NCBI RefSeq assembly: GCF_001042475.2
Contig: NZ_LECW02000020.1
Location: forward strand, 1-64,000
DNA length: 64,000 nt
Source: Bacillus glycinifermentans
Lineage (GTDB): Bacteria > Bacillota > Bacilli > Bacillales > Bacillaceae
Reading direction: 5' to 3'
Shown: positions 24,886 through 33,399 of the stretch, one piece after another
Position numbering within the stretch: the stretch's first letter is position 1
How the letters are laid out: each line of letters starts with the position of its first letter
Program-made: the position numbers and the translations under genes
The notes under the pieces: model-generated
What the model was told of the DNA's origin: nothing
The model's input: the letters and a program-made list of their open reading frames with translations, nothing else
The model's database searches: none

Positions 24886-25233
24886 TTATACCCAGGATTT
24901 CACTTTATCATAATCGGTTACAAACAGGAGCACTTTCCCTTCGTCAAGGTGCTTTTCGAACTGTTCCGCTTCCTGTTTTGAAAAGCCGATTTCGTGAATT
25001 TTGTTGCGAAGCTCATCTCCCTTTTTATTAAAGAAATTCCCCACCGCATTTTTGATGCCTGTCTCCTCTGCACCGATCGTATTGGCATCTGTATTTTCCG
25101 CGATCCTTTCCGTCCTGTCGTCATCATGTGAAAGGACGTATATGTCCTCTCTGGCGACACCGATCTCCTTGAGTTCGTTGATATCCTTCATCAGCTTTTC
25201 ATCATTTGTATATTCCCTTACAACGGGTTTCAT
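24886..25233 (-). CDS. yflT: General stress protein 17M family YflT
   Basis: 115 residues, soluble and acidic. The N-terminal half is the YflT/GSP17M domain (PVVREYTNDEKLMKDINEL, IYVLSHDDDRTERIA). GGAGGAG lies upstream of the ATG. A very good SigB promoter precedes it, matching its membership of the SigB stress regulon in B. subtilis. Biochemical role unknown. Confidence 0.92.
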   Translation of the reverse strand: MKPVVREYTNDEKLMKDINELKEIGVAREDIYVLSHDDDRTERIAENTDANTIGAEETGIKNAVGNFFNKKGDELRNKIHEIGFSKQEAEQFEKHLDEGKVLLFVTDYDKVKSWV

Positions 25234-25271
25234 CTAAAATCTCCTCCTTTTTTGCATGTTGTAGTTATGAC

Positions 25272-25296
25272 TTACCCCATCGGCACCCTGTTAAAC
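25272..25296 (-). promoter_or_regulatory. SigB promoter of yflT
   Basis: Minus strand GTTTAA (25291-25296), 13-base spacer, GGGTAA (25272-25277), close to the SigB consensus GTTTAA-N12-14-GGGTAT. Confidence 0.85.
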
Positions 25297-25424
25297 AACG
25301 GAATGCGCCGTGTAACATTTTCATGTCAATATTACAATCGCTATAAATTTTCTGAAAATACGTTTATTATCGGATTCGTTCAGGTACAGTAAAAGAAGAT
25401 CAGTCGAAAATGGGGTGATTTCGC

Positions 25425-25799
25425 TTGAATTATTTTTCGCCGGAACAGCAATACAACGCATGGATCATCAGCGATTTGCTCAAACAAATCTTCCTATTGG
25501 AAGGCCATGAAGACTCGGATACCCACCTTTTTGAAACCTTTGCGGCCCAACGGTTCGGCATCAATGTTGATTTTATCTTTTCGATCATCATGAACATCGG
25601 CGATCCCGAAGAGCGAACGGCCGGCAGTACGGAAGACATCCTGGCTTCATATCTGTTCACCCTGCTTCCTTTTGTCACAAAGGACATGCTTAACGACTCC
25701 ATGGAAAACGCCAATCAATACCTCTTAAATACAAGGGATGCAGACGTATATCACCTTTTCCTCCCTGAATCGGTCCTCCATCAGACGCTGAATCCGTAA
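25425..25799 (+). CDS. Unrecognised small acidic protein
   Basis: 124 residues, soluble, helical and acidic, beginning with a TTG (25425) after GGGGTGAT. It contains LLKQIFLLEGHEDSDTHLFE and ends with LPESVLHQTLNP. I recognise no domain, no catalytic motif and no membrane segment. Codon use looks native. It stands alone between yflT (divergent) and yfmL (convergent), sharing the latter's bidirectional terminator. It may be a Bacillus-group orphan; the function cannot be stated. Confidence 0.6.
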   Translation: MNYFSPEQQYNAWIISDLLKQIFLLEGHEDSDTHLFETFAAQRFGINVDFIFSIIMNIGDPEERTAGSTEDILASYLFTLLPFVTKDMLNDSMENANQYLLNTRDADVYHLFLPESVLHQTLNP

Positions 25800-25821
25800 A
25801 AAGCGGCCATGCCCGAAACAT

Positions 25822-25855
25822 AAAAAAAAGGGGCTTTTTTAGGCCCCCTATTTTT
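25822..25855. terminator. Bidirectional terminator between 25425-25799 and yfmL
   Basis: GGGGC / GCCCC with extra pairing through TTTTTT and AAAAAA; TATTTTT follows on the plus strand and eight T on the minus strand. Confidence 0.8.
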
Positions 25856-26978
25856 CGATGATTCGTCCTCTCTCATATACAATTTTCTGAAGGCGGATTC
25901 CGAGCTTTTTCGCGAGCTTTTTCAGCCGCTCTGCTTCGCCGTGGGTCACAAGGCTGATGACCGTTCCTTCGCTTCCGGCTCTCCCCGTTCTTCCCGAGCG
26001 GTGGATATAGCCTTCTTCATTCGGCAAATCGGCATGAATGACATATGGCAGATGCTGAATGTCGATGCCGCGCGCCGCGATATCGGTCGCCAAAAGCAGG
26101 TTAAACTCGCCTGCTTCAAACGCCTTGAGAATGTTCGCCCGTTCGAGCTTTTTCGCTTCACTGTGCAGGACGCCGACATCGACATGGTGATAAGCTAATT
26201 TTTCGGCGTACACGCTTAAATTGCCGATGTCTTTCACGAACACGAGAGCCTGCATTCCCTCGAGCCTTGAAAACTTTTGCAGAATTTTGATTTTATCGCG
26301 CTGGTCACAGACGAGAAATTGGTGCTTGATTTTTGCCGCTTCTTCGTTCGTTCTTTTAACCCTGATCAGCTCAGCGTCTTTCGTCATCCCGCGGAGCTCG
26401 CGTTCGACATCCTCTTTTAGCGTCGCTGAAAAGCAGACAAGCTGCCGGTCGCGCAGCGTCGATTTGATGATGCTTTGAATCGTGCCGCGGTGCTCCGGTG
26501 TAAGAAGATGATCCGTCTCATCGAGGACGATCGTTTTTACTTCATGCATCTTCAGCTTTTTCATCTTGATCAGTTCGAGCACCCGCCCCGGCGTGCCGGC
26601 AATGATGTGCGGATGTTTTTTCAGCTTTTCCTGCTGCTTCTTTATATTGGCTCCGCCGATGAATGAAGCGGCTCTGATGTCAGACCCCTTTTTCCACTCA
26701 ACGATCACGTCAAAAATCTGCATGACGAGCTCGCGGGAAGGGGCAAGGATTACAGCCTGGACGTTTTTTTGAGCGGCGTCCAGCTTTTCCAATACAGGCA
26801 GGATGTAGGCGAGCGTTTTTCCCGTTCCGGTCGGCGATTCGGCGATCACGTCGCGCCCGTCCAAAATGAGCCCGGCCGTGCTTTTTTGAACATCCGTCGG
26901 TTCACGGAAGCCCGACGCCTCCCAATTTTCCTTAATAAACGGTTTTGCTTTATTTAAAAATGGCCATTTGTCAGTCAT
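25848..26978 (-). CDS. yfmL: DEAD-box RNA helicase YfmL
   Basis: 376 residues. Motif I ESPTGTGKT, motif Ib TPGRV, motif II DETD (rather than the usual DEAD), SAT motif III, and HRSGRTGRAG motif VI. YfmL of B. subtilis assists 50S ribosome assembly and affects cold growth. There is no C-terminal RNA-binding extension, as in that protein. Its start is divergent from yfmM, about 140 bases away. Confidence 0.93.
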   Translation of the reverse strand: MTDKWPFLNKAKPFIKENWEASGFREPTDVQKSTAGLILDGRDVIAESPTGTGKTLAYILPVLEKLDAAQKNVQAVILAPSRELVMQIFDVIVEWKKGSDIRAASFIGGANIKKQQEKLKKHPHIIAGTPGRVLELIKMKKLKMHEVKTIVLDETDHLLTPEHRGTIQSIIKSTLRDRQLVCFSATLKEDVERELRGMTKDAELIRVKRTNEEAAKIKHQFLVCDQRDKIKILQKFSRLEGMQALVFVKDIGNLSVYAEKLAYHHVDVGVLHSEAKKLERANILKAFEAGEFNLLLATDIAARGIDIQHLPYVIHADLPNEEGYIHRSGRTGRAGSEGTVISLVTHGEAERLKKLAKKLGIRLQKIVYERGRIIEK

Positions 26979-27120
26979 GTTTTTCTCCTTTATTCTCAGG
27001 TTGATCCTGTTCCTAGTATCTCAAAACAGAAGCGGCTTCGCAATTTTTCTTTTACCTTGCCCCCGACAGTCCGGTATAATCGTAAAGAACGTTTTTATCA
27101 TATATTCCGAGGTGCAAAAT

Positions 27121-28677
27121 ATGAGTTTATTATCGGTAACAAAGCTAAGCCACGGTTTTGGCGACCGGGCGATCTTTCAAGATATATCCTTTCGCCTGCT
27201 GAAAGGCGAACACGTCGGCCTCATCGGCGCCAACGGCGAGGGCAAATCGACGTTTATGAACATCATCACGGGCAAGCTCGAACCTGATGAAGGAAAAGTG
27301 GAATGGTCCAAAAAAGTCCGCGTCGGCTACCTTGACCAGCATACCGTTCTCGAGCGCGGGCAGACGATCCGCGATGCGCTGAGAAACGCTTTTCGCTATT
27401 TATTTGCAATGGAAGAAGAAATGAACGCCATTTACGGCAAAATGGGAGAGGCTGATCCCGACGAGCTTGAGAAGCTGCTTGAAGAAGTCGGGACGATCCA
27501 GGACGCCCTGACGAACAACGATTTTTACGCAATCGATGCAAAGGTCGAAGAGATTGCCCGCGGCCTCGGGCTCCATGACCTTGGGCTTGACCGGGATGTC
27601 ACCGATTTAAGCGGAGGCCAGCGGACGAAGGTGCTGCTTGCCAAGCTGCTGCTTGAAAAACCCGACATTCTCCTATTGGACGAACCGACGAACTACTTGG
27701 ATGAACAGCATATCGAGTGGCTGAAACGCTATTTGCAGGATTACGAAAACGCGTTTATTTTGATTTCGCACGATATTCCGTTTCTCAACAGCGTCATCAA
27801 TCTTATCTATCATGTCGAAAACCAGCAGCTGACCCGCTATGTCGGTGACTACAACCAATTCCGCGAAGTGTATGAAGCGAAAAAACAGCAGCTTGAAGCG
27901 GCATATAAAAAGCAGCAGCAGGAAATTTCCGAGCTTAAAGATTTCGTCGCCCGCAATAAAGCGCGGGTCAGCACGCGCAATATGGCAATGTCACGGCAGA
28001 AGAAACTCGATAAGATGGACATGATCGAACTGCCGTCGGAAAAACCGAAGCCTGAGTTCCGCTTTAAACAGGCGAGAACGTCCGGCAAGTTGATCTTTGA
28101 AACGAAAGATCTCGTCATCGGCTATGATGAACCGTTGTCCCGCCCGCTCAATCTGAAAATGGAGCGCGGCCAAAAAATCGCCCTGTACGGTGCGAACGGC
28201 ATCGGAAAAACGACTTTGCTGAAAAGCCTGCTCGGCGAAATCCGGCCTTTGTCAGGAGAAGTCGAACGGGGAGAATACCTTCATATCGGCTATTTTGAAC
28301 AGGAAGTGAAAGATGAAGGCCACAACACCTGCATCGATGAGGTGTGGAACGAATTCCCTTCCTTTACGCAGTACGAAGTCAGGGCTGCTCTGGCAAAATG
28401 CGGCTTGACGACAAAGCATATCGAAAGCCGGGTCTCCGTTTTAAGCGGAGGAGAAAAAGCGAAGGTCAGACTGTGCAAACTCATCAATGCGGAAACAAAC
28501 CTTCTCGTGCTCGACGAACCGACGAACCACCTCGATGTTGAAGCGAAGGAAGAATTAAAAAGAGCTCTTAAGGAATACAAAGGCTCGATCCTTCTTATCT
28601 CCCACGAACCCGAATTTTATACGGAGATTGCGACAGATACGTGGAACTGTGAATCATGGACGACGAAAGTGCTGTAA
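27121..28677 (+). CDS. yfmM: ABC-F family ATPase YfmM
   Basis: 518 residues. Two ABC ATPase halves (Walker A GANGEGKST and GANGIGKTT; signatures LSGGQRTK and LSGGEKAK; Walker B ILLLDEPTN and LLVLDEPTN) are joined by a basic P-site tRNA-interaction linker (about 240-310). There are no membrane spans, so it is a translation factor of the ABC-F class rather than a transporter. The ATG at 27121 has GAGGTG upstream; the longer frame from 26968 overlaps yfmL's 5' end and is spurious. Same place as in B. subtilis. Confidence 0.92.
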   Translation: MSLLSVTKLSHGFGDRAIFQDISFRLLKGEHVGLIGANGEGKSTFMNIITGKLEPDEGKVEWSKKVRVGYLDQHTVLERGQTIRDALRNAFRYLFAMEEEMNAIYGKMGEADPDELEKLLEEVGTIQDALTNNDFYAIDAKVEEIARGLGLHDLGLDRDVTDLSGGQRTKVLLAKLLLEKPDILLLDEPTNYLDEQHIEWLKRYLQDYENAFILISHDIPFLNSVINLIYHVENQQLTRYVGDYNQFREVYEAKKQQLEAAYKKQQQEISELKDFVARNKARVSTRNMAMSRQKKLDKMDMIELPSEKPKPEFRFKQARTSGKLIFETKDLVIGYDEPLSRPLNLKMERGQKIALYGANGIGKTTLLKSLLGEIRPLSGEVERGEYLHIGYFEQEVKDEGHNTCIDEVWNEFPSFTQYEVRAALAKCGLTTKHIESRVSVLSGGEKAKVRLCKLINAETNLLVLDEPTNHLDVEAKEELKRALKEYKGSILLISHEPEFYTEIATDTWNCESWTTKVL

Positions 28678-28679
28678 AG

Positions 28680-28722
28680 CAAAAAAAGCTTGTCTCCTTT
28701 TAAAGGAAACAAGCTTTTTTTA
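28680..28722. terminator. Bidirectional terminator between yfmM and yfmO
   Basis: AAGCTTGT / ACAAGCTT plus an inner TCCTTT / AAAGGA stem, with T runs on both strands. Confidence 0.85.
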
Positions 28723-29898
28723 ATGTCCGGCTTTGATGTTTGCCAAATGGCGGCGGCCGCCGATTAAGACCGCCATGCCGATCAGCACCGCGATACAGCC
28801 GGCAACATAAGGCGCATGTGCATTATAATGGTCGGCCAGCACACCTGCGAGCCACGGCGCGATCGCCCCGCCGATAAAACGGATCGAACTGTACGCAGAT
28901 GAAGCGACTGACCGTTCGACAGGCGCCGCTCCCATCACAGCGGTCGTCAGGATCGTATTGACCATTCCTAAAATACCGCCGCCGATCACGATGAACGAGA
29001 TGACTAGAGCCATGTAATCCGTCCAGATGGCGAGCGCCAGCAGATCTGCGGCAAACAATACGAACAGCAGGATGAGGGAACGGACGGTTCCCAAAGCACG
29101 CTCTACTGCCGGTGCGGTAAACACGGACGTGATCGCGAGAAGCAGTCCCCAGCCGAAAAAGACGTATCCGAGGCCCCTCTCATTCAAATCGAGAACAAAC
29201 GGAGAATACGCGAGCAGCGTAAAAAAGCCGAAGTTATATAAAAAGGCGGCAAGCGAAAGCGTCAATAGCCCCCGGTAACGCAGCGCCCGTATCGGAGCGC
29301 CGATGGACACTTTCTTTTGCGGCTTCGGGATGGCCGGCAGAAGAATAAGAATCGCAAGCAATGCGACTGCCATTAAAATGGACACTCCGAAAAACGGCGC
29401 CCTCCATGAAATCGTTCCAAGCTCTCCGCCGGCAAGAGGACCTACAGAAATCCCCAAGCCGAGAGCCGCTTCATACAGGATGATCGCTTTTGCGCTTCCC
29501 CCTGTCGCCACACTGACGATAACGGCAAGAGCGGTTGAAATGAACAAGGCGTTGCCGAGGCCCCATCCGCCCCGGAAGCCGACAAGCTGAGCAATCGAAT
29601 GGGAAAACCCGCCTAACGCGGCAAAAATAATAATCAAAATGAGGCCTGATATCAATGTCTGCTTTGCGCCGATCCGGCTCGAAATCGCTCCGGACAAAAT
29701 CATCGCAAAGCCTGTCACGAGCAGATAGCTTGTAAATAAAAGCGAAACCTGGCTGGGAGATGCGTGCAGCTGCGCTGCAATCGCCGGAAGGATCGGATCG
29801 ACCAGCCCGATGCCCATAAACGAAATAACGCAGGCAAACGCTACGGCCCAAACCGCTTTCGGCTGTTTAAAAAAACCTGAATTCTGTTGTTTCTCCAT
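28720..29898 (-). CDS. yfmO: MFS multidrug efflux transporter YfmO
   Basis: 392 residues, 12 membrane spans. The N-terminal half has the drug:H+ antiporter signs (GLVDPILPAIAAQL in span 1, and a GAISSRIGAKQT loop standing for motif A). YfmO in B. subtilis exports copper or drugs and is controlled by the MerR-type YfmP. The ATG at 29896-29898 gives the expected N-terminus; a frame extension to 29931 is not needed. It follows yfmP by 63 bases with a hairpin between them. Confidence 0.88.
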   Translation of the reverse strand: MEKQQNSGFFKQPKAVWAVAFACVISFMGIGLVDPILPAIAAQLHASPSQVSLLFTSYLLVTGFAMILSGAISSRIGAKQTLISGLILIIIFAALGGFSHSIAQLVGFRGGWGLGNALFISTALAVIVSVATGGSAKAIILYEAALGLGISVGPLAGGELGTISWRAPFFGVSILMAVALLAILILLPAIPKPQKKVSIGAPIRALRYRGLLTLSLAAFLYNFGFFTLLAYSPFVLDLNERGLGYVFFGWGLLLAITSVFTAPAVERALGTVRSLILLFVLFAADLLALAIWTDYMALVISFIVIGGGILGMVNTILTTAVMGAAPVERSVASSAYSSIRFIGGAIAPWLAGVLADHYNAHAPYVAGCIAVLIGMAVLIGGRRHLANIKAGH

Positions 29899-29920
29899 CA
29901 AACAATCATACCTTTCTTTC

Positions 29921-29951
29921 CATAAAAACAAACGCTATGTATATAGCGTTT
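29921..29951 (-). terminator. Intercistronic hairpin between yfmP and yfmO
   Basis: AAACGCTA (29930-29937) pairs with TAGCGTTT (29944-29951), followed on the minus strand by TGTTTTTATGG. It could be an attenuator that reduces yfmO reading, or an operator palindrome. Confidence 0.5.
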
Positions 29952-29961
29952 TCCGTTTGGT

Positions 29962-30384
29962 TTAATCAATGTGTTCCAGCGCATGACGGGCTTTTTTTCG
30001 CATGCCCTCCAAGCGCTCCTTGAACGATTGAAATTTTTCGATCTTTTCGTCAATCATTCGCATTTGTTCGTCCAGCATATGCTGGATGTCTTCGAGCTTT
30101 TCTTTTCTTTCCTTCTTATCCAATGATAAAAGATAGCCTTCTTTATGCATTTCCAGGTGCTTGCTCGTTTCCATGAACTGCTGCAGCTCTTGCAGGGAAA
30201 ATCCCAATACTTCCTTGGCGCTCATTACTCGTTCGAGCTCTTCCAGGTCGTCTTCGGAATAAAGGCGGACACCGCCTTCCGTCCGTTTCGGCGAAGAGAG
30301 AAGGCCGATTTCTTCGTAAAAACGGATCGTTCTTTTCGTCAAACCGCTGCGTTTTGCCATTTGGTCGATTTTCATCCAATTCAC
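29962..30384 (-). CDS. yfmP: MerR family regulator YfmP
   Basis: 140 residues. The N-terminal MerR helix-turn-helix (KRSGLTKRTIRFYEEIGLL) is followed by a long dimerising coiled coil (about 75-135). The C-terminal tail has no cysteines or obvious ligand domain. It controls the yfmP-yfmO operon in B. subtilis. Promoter elements lie near 30420-30450 around the palindrome TTTACGTAAA (30438-30447). Confidence 0.88.
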   Translation of the reverse strand: MNWMKIDQMAKRSGLTKRTIRFYEEIGLLSSPKRTEGGVRLYSEDDLEELERVMSAKEVLGFSLQELQQFMETSKHLEMHKEGYLLSLDKKERKEKLEDIQHMLDEQMRMIDEKIEKFQSFKERLEGMRKKARHALEHID

Positions 30385-30437
30385 GTCAATATCCCCCCGT
30401 TGCCTCTTTTCCTTTCTTATTATACACCTTTCGGACT

Positions 30438-30447
30438 TTTACGTAAA
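30438..30447 (-). promoter_or_regulatory. Palindrome in the yfmP promoter region
   Basis: TTTACGTAAA overlaps a possible -35 (TTTACG), 17 bases from TATAAT on the minus strand. It may be the YfmP binding site. Confidence 0.4.
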
Positions 30448-30456
30448 CGTTAAGTT

Positions 30457-30486
30457 TTATATATAAAAAAAGGGGCTATGCCCCTT
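30457..30486 (-). terminator. Terminator of the biotin operon
   Basis: AAGGGGC TAT GCCCCTT, followed on the minus strand by TTTTTTATATA, directly after the bioI stop. Confidence 0.88.
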
Positions 30487-31674
30487 CTAAGTCAGGATAA
30501 CCGGCAAACTGGCGAGCGCTCTAAACCCCATGAGCCTGGGGTATTGAACGGCGGAGCCTGCCAGCCGAAGCCCAGGCGCCCGCTCTAAAAGCGCTTGAAT
30601 CGCAATTTGCGCTTCAAGCCGCGCCAATGAGGAGCCCGGACAAACATGAGCGCCGGATCCGAAGGCAAGATGCGGATTCGGATTTCTTTCGATGTCGAGT
30701 ACATGGGGATGATCGAAGACGTTCGGATCGCGGTTTGCCGCGCCTAATAAGATATAGACCTGCTCTCCTCTTCTGATGATGTGTCCATTAATGCGGCAGT
30801 CTTCTGAAGCGGTTCGGGCCGTCAGCTGAGTCGGGCTTTCATAGCGCAAAAACTCCTCGACTGCAGATGTGATCAGCTCCGGATTTTCCTTCAGTGCGCC
30901 GAGCTGTGCGGGATGCTTCATTAATGAAAACAGTCCATTGCTGATGAGGTTTACCGTTGTCTCGTGTCCGGCGATGACGAGCAGTACACACGTCGCAAGC
31001 ACTTCCTCCTCGGTCAGCTTCCCGGCGCTGATGAATGTTGTGACCAGGTCTTCCTGCGGATCGGCTTTTCGTTTGCTGATCAAACATCTGACATATGCCG
31101 TCAGCTGGGCGGCGGTTTCGCTTCCTTTGACAAGCACCTTTCGGGAACGGGTAAAATCAATCGTCTCGATTAAGTCCGCCGTCCATTGTCTAAATTGATG
31201 CCTCTCCTCTTTTGGCACTCCGAGGATGCGGGCGATGACGAGGCTTGCCAACGGAAACGCGAATTCTGATACGATGTCCGCGGTTCCTCTGCCTTGCAGC
31301 TGATCAAGCAGCTCATCAGCAGCTTCTTTTATAAAAGGACGCAAAACATCTGCCGCCTTCGGCGTAAGCTCTTTGCCGACAAGCGTTCGCATCCGCTTAT
31401 GGTCTGAGTCGTTTTTGAATAGGAGCATATTTTGCTGTACGTTTTTTAGAGCTTCGTATTTTGTCGACGTTTCCGGAATGGTGATGCGGTTTTTAAATCT
31501 GGCGTCTTTTAAAATCGTCGCCGCCTCATTGTGTCCTGTAACATACCAGCCCGGCTGCTTCAATACGGTTCCTTTATAAACAGGATCGATGGATCGCAGC
31601 TTATCGTAAAAAGGATAGGGCTCTCTCCAAAAATCCCGATCAATACGCAAGGCGGAATCCAGCTCTGCTGTCAT
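30487..31674 (-). CDS. bioI: Cytochrome P450 BioI (pimeloyl-forming)
   Basis: 395 residues. Heme ligand Cys lies in FGSGAHVCPGSSLAR, the I-helix in AGHETTV, the ExxR helix in VEEFLRYE. BioI cleaves acyl-ACP chains to pimeloyl-ACP, feeding biotin synthesis. AGGAGG lies just before the ATG, which nearly touches the bioB stop. Last gene of bioWAFDBI; the ytbQ gene that follows in B. subtilis is absent here. Confidence 0.94.
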   Translation of the reverse strand: MTAELDSALRIDRDFWREPYPFYDKLRSIDPVYKGTVLKQPGWYVTGHNEAATILKDARFKNRITIPETSTKYEALKNVQQNMLLFKNDSDHKRMRTLVGKELTPKAADVLRPFIKEAADELLDQLQGRGTADIVSEFAFPLASLVIARILGVPKEERHQFRQWTADLIETIDFTRSRKVLVKGSETAAQLTAYVRCLISKRKADPQEDLVTTFISAGKLTEEEVLATCVLLVIAGHETTVNLISNGLFSLMKHPAQLGALKENPELITSAVEEFLRYESPTQLTARTASEDCRINGHIIRRGEQVYILLGAANRDPNVFDHPHVLDIERNPNPHLAFGSGAHVCPGSSLARLEAQIAIQALLERAPGLRLAGSAVQYPRLMGFRALASLPVILT

Positions 31675-31675
31675 G

Positions 31676-32695
31676 TTATGCCTCCTTGCCTGACGCCGTC
31701 TGCAAACCGGCTTTCATTTCTTCCACCGATTCGATTTCAAATCCTGCATCCCTCAGCATCTTTTGATCTTCTGTTTCCTCCTGGCCTGCCGTCGTTAAAT
31801 AATCGCCGACGAAAATCGAATTGGCGGCATACAGCCCCAATGGCTGAAGCGAACGGAGGTTGACTTCCCTGCCTCCGGAAATGCGGATTTCTTTTGTCGG
31901 ATTGATGAAACGGAACAATGCCAAAACTTTTAAACAATAAAGCGGATGAAGTTCGTTCACACCTTCCAGCGGGGTACCGTCAATGGCGTGCAAAAAATTG
32001 ACCGGAATCGAATCGGCATCGAGCGCTTTTAAGCTTTTCGCCATGTCGACCACATCCTGCTTCGTCTCCTTCATGCCGATAATGACACCCGAACACGGAG
32101 ACATGCCCGACTGTTTGGCGGTCTCTACCGTACTCACCCGATCATCATATGTATGCGAGGTCGTAATGTTTGAATGATTGCGTTTCGACGTGTTGATATT
32201 GTGGTTGTACCGGTCAACGCCGGCTTCTTTGAGGCGCTGTGCCTGCTCCGGCTTTAAGATGCCAAGACATGCGCACACTTTTAAACCGTATGTTTCTTTA
32301 ATGTCTTTGACGGCTGCAGCAACTTGATCGATTTCCCGGTTTGACGGGCCTCTGCCGCTGGCGACGATACAGTACGTTCCGATATTTAAATCGCGAGCCC
32401 GCTTTGCTCCTTCAAGCAATGTCGTTTTGTCGACCATCCGGTAAGACTCGATCGGCGCTTTTGAGATCGCGGACTGTGAACAGTAGCCGCAGTTTTCCGG
32501 ACAAAGGCCGGATTTTGCATTCATGATCATATTGAGCTTCACTTTTTTTCCATAATAACGTTTTCGAATGTGAAAAGCGGCATGCATCAATAACAGAATG
32601 TCTTCATCCGGACATTCCAAGATCTGAAGCGCCTCATTGTCTGTCAATTCCTCTCCGTCCAACACTCTTTCAGCAAGATCCATCCACTGATTCAT
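31676..32695 (-). CDS. bioB: Biotin synthase
   Basis: 339 residues, radical-SAM enzyme. The 4Fe-4S cysteines are C65, C69 and C72 (CPENCGYC); the 2Fe-2S cysteines and Arg lie in the later barrel strands (IVASGRG, ACLGIL, NHNINTSKR). It inserts sulfur into dethiobiotin. The start overlaps the bioD stop (ATGA), so translation is coupled. Confidence 0.96.
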   Translation of the reverse strand: MNQWMDLAERVLDGEELTDNEALQILECPDEDILLLMHAAFHIRKRYYGKKVKLNMIMNAKSGLCPENCGYCSQSAISKAPIESYRMVDKTTLLEGAKRARDLNIGTYCIVASGRGPSNREIDQVAAAVKDIKETYGLKVCACLGILKPEQAQRLKEAGVDRYNHNINTSKRNHSNITTSHTYDDRVSTVETAKQSGMSPCSGVIIGMKETKQDVVDMAKSLKALDADSIPVNFLHAIDGTPLEGVNELHPLYCLKVLALFRFINPTKEIRISGGREVNLRSLQPLGLYAANSIFVGDYLTTAGQEETEDQKMLRDAGFEIESVEEMKAGLQTASGKEA

Positions 32696-33399
32696 CTTTT
32701 CGCCCCCATTTGTATTTGATTGATCATAAAAGAAATATCAATATGGTCCTCTGCCATTTTTTCAATGTTCTCTGTCGTTGCATCTGCAAGCCTCGGCGTA
32801 ACGCCTAAAATCGGCACGCCGCATAATGTCTCGATCATCTCCGGATTGGTTTGTTCATCAAGGCCCGGTCGGCTGCTGATTCCGTTGATGATGATGCCGA
32901 TTACGTGAAGCCCCGTGCTTTTCGCATATTGAACGGTTAAGAACGTATGGTTTATCGTCCCAAGATCAGGCCTTGCCACAATGACAACCGGCAGATCCAG
33001 CGCTTTGATCGCATCGCTGACCAAAACATCCTTTCCGAGCGGCACGGCGATGCCGCCTGCTCCCTCGACGATGAAGCAGTCGTGATGATCTTTTATCGCT
33101 TTCCAATGATTGATGAGCTCTTCGATGCCGGCGGTCTTTCCTTCCAGCTTTGAGGCGGCGTACGGAGCAAGCGGCTCTTTATATTCAAAAGGCGTGATGT
33201 CTTCGTATGTGAGAGATGTTTGCGATGCCCGCTTCAACAAGGCTGTATCGCTTTCCGGATGGGTGCGCGATATCCCGCTCAAAAACGGCTTAAACACCCC
33301 GACATCGAACTTATGCTTTTTTAATACAGCGGCAATTCCGCAAGATATGATCGTTTTCCCCACACCCGTGTCTGTTCCCGTTACAAAAAAACCCTTCAT
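32692..33399 (-). CDS. bioD: Dethiobiotin synthetase
   Basis: 235 residues from the ATG at 33397-33399. P-loop GTDTGVGKT at the N-terminus, then the diaminopelargonate-binding VEGAGGIAVPL. It closes the ureido ring using CO2 and ATP. A 13-codon upstream extension lies inside bioF and is unlikely. The start overlaps the bioF stop by four bases. Confidence 0.95.
   Translation of the reverse strand: MKGFFVTGTDTGVGKTIISCGIAAVLKKHKFDVGVFKPFLSGISRTHPESDTALLKRASQTSLTYEDITPFEYKEPLAPYAASKLEGKTAGIEELINHWKAIKDHHDCFIVEGAGGIAVPLGKDVLVSDAIKALDLPVVIVARPDLGTINHTFLTVQYAKSTGLHVIGIIINGISSRPGLDEQTNPEMIETLCGVPILGVTPRLADATTENIEKMAEDHIDISFMINQIQMGAKR

Noticed and set aside
26968-27120. Upstream extension of yfmM
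   Set aside because: It starts inside the divergent yfmL 5' end; the ATG at 27121 has the ribosome site and matches the family length of 518.
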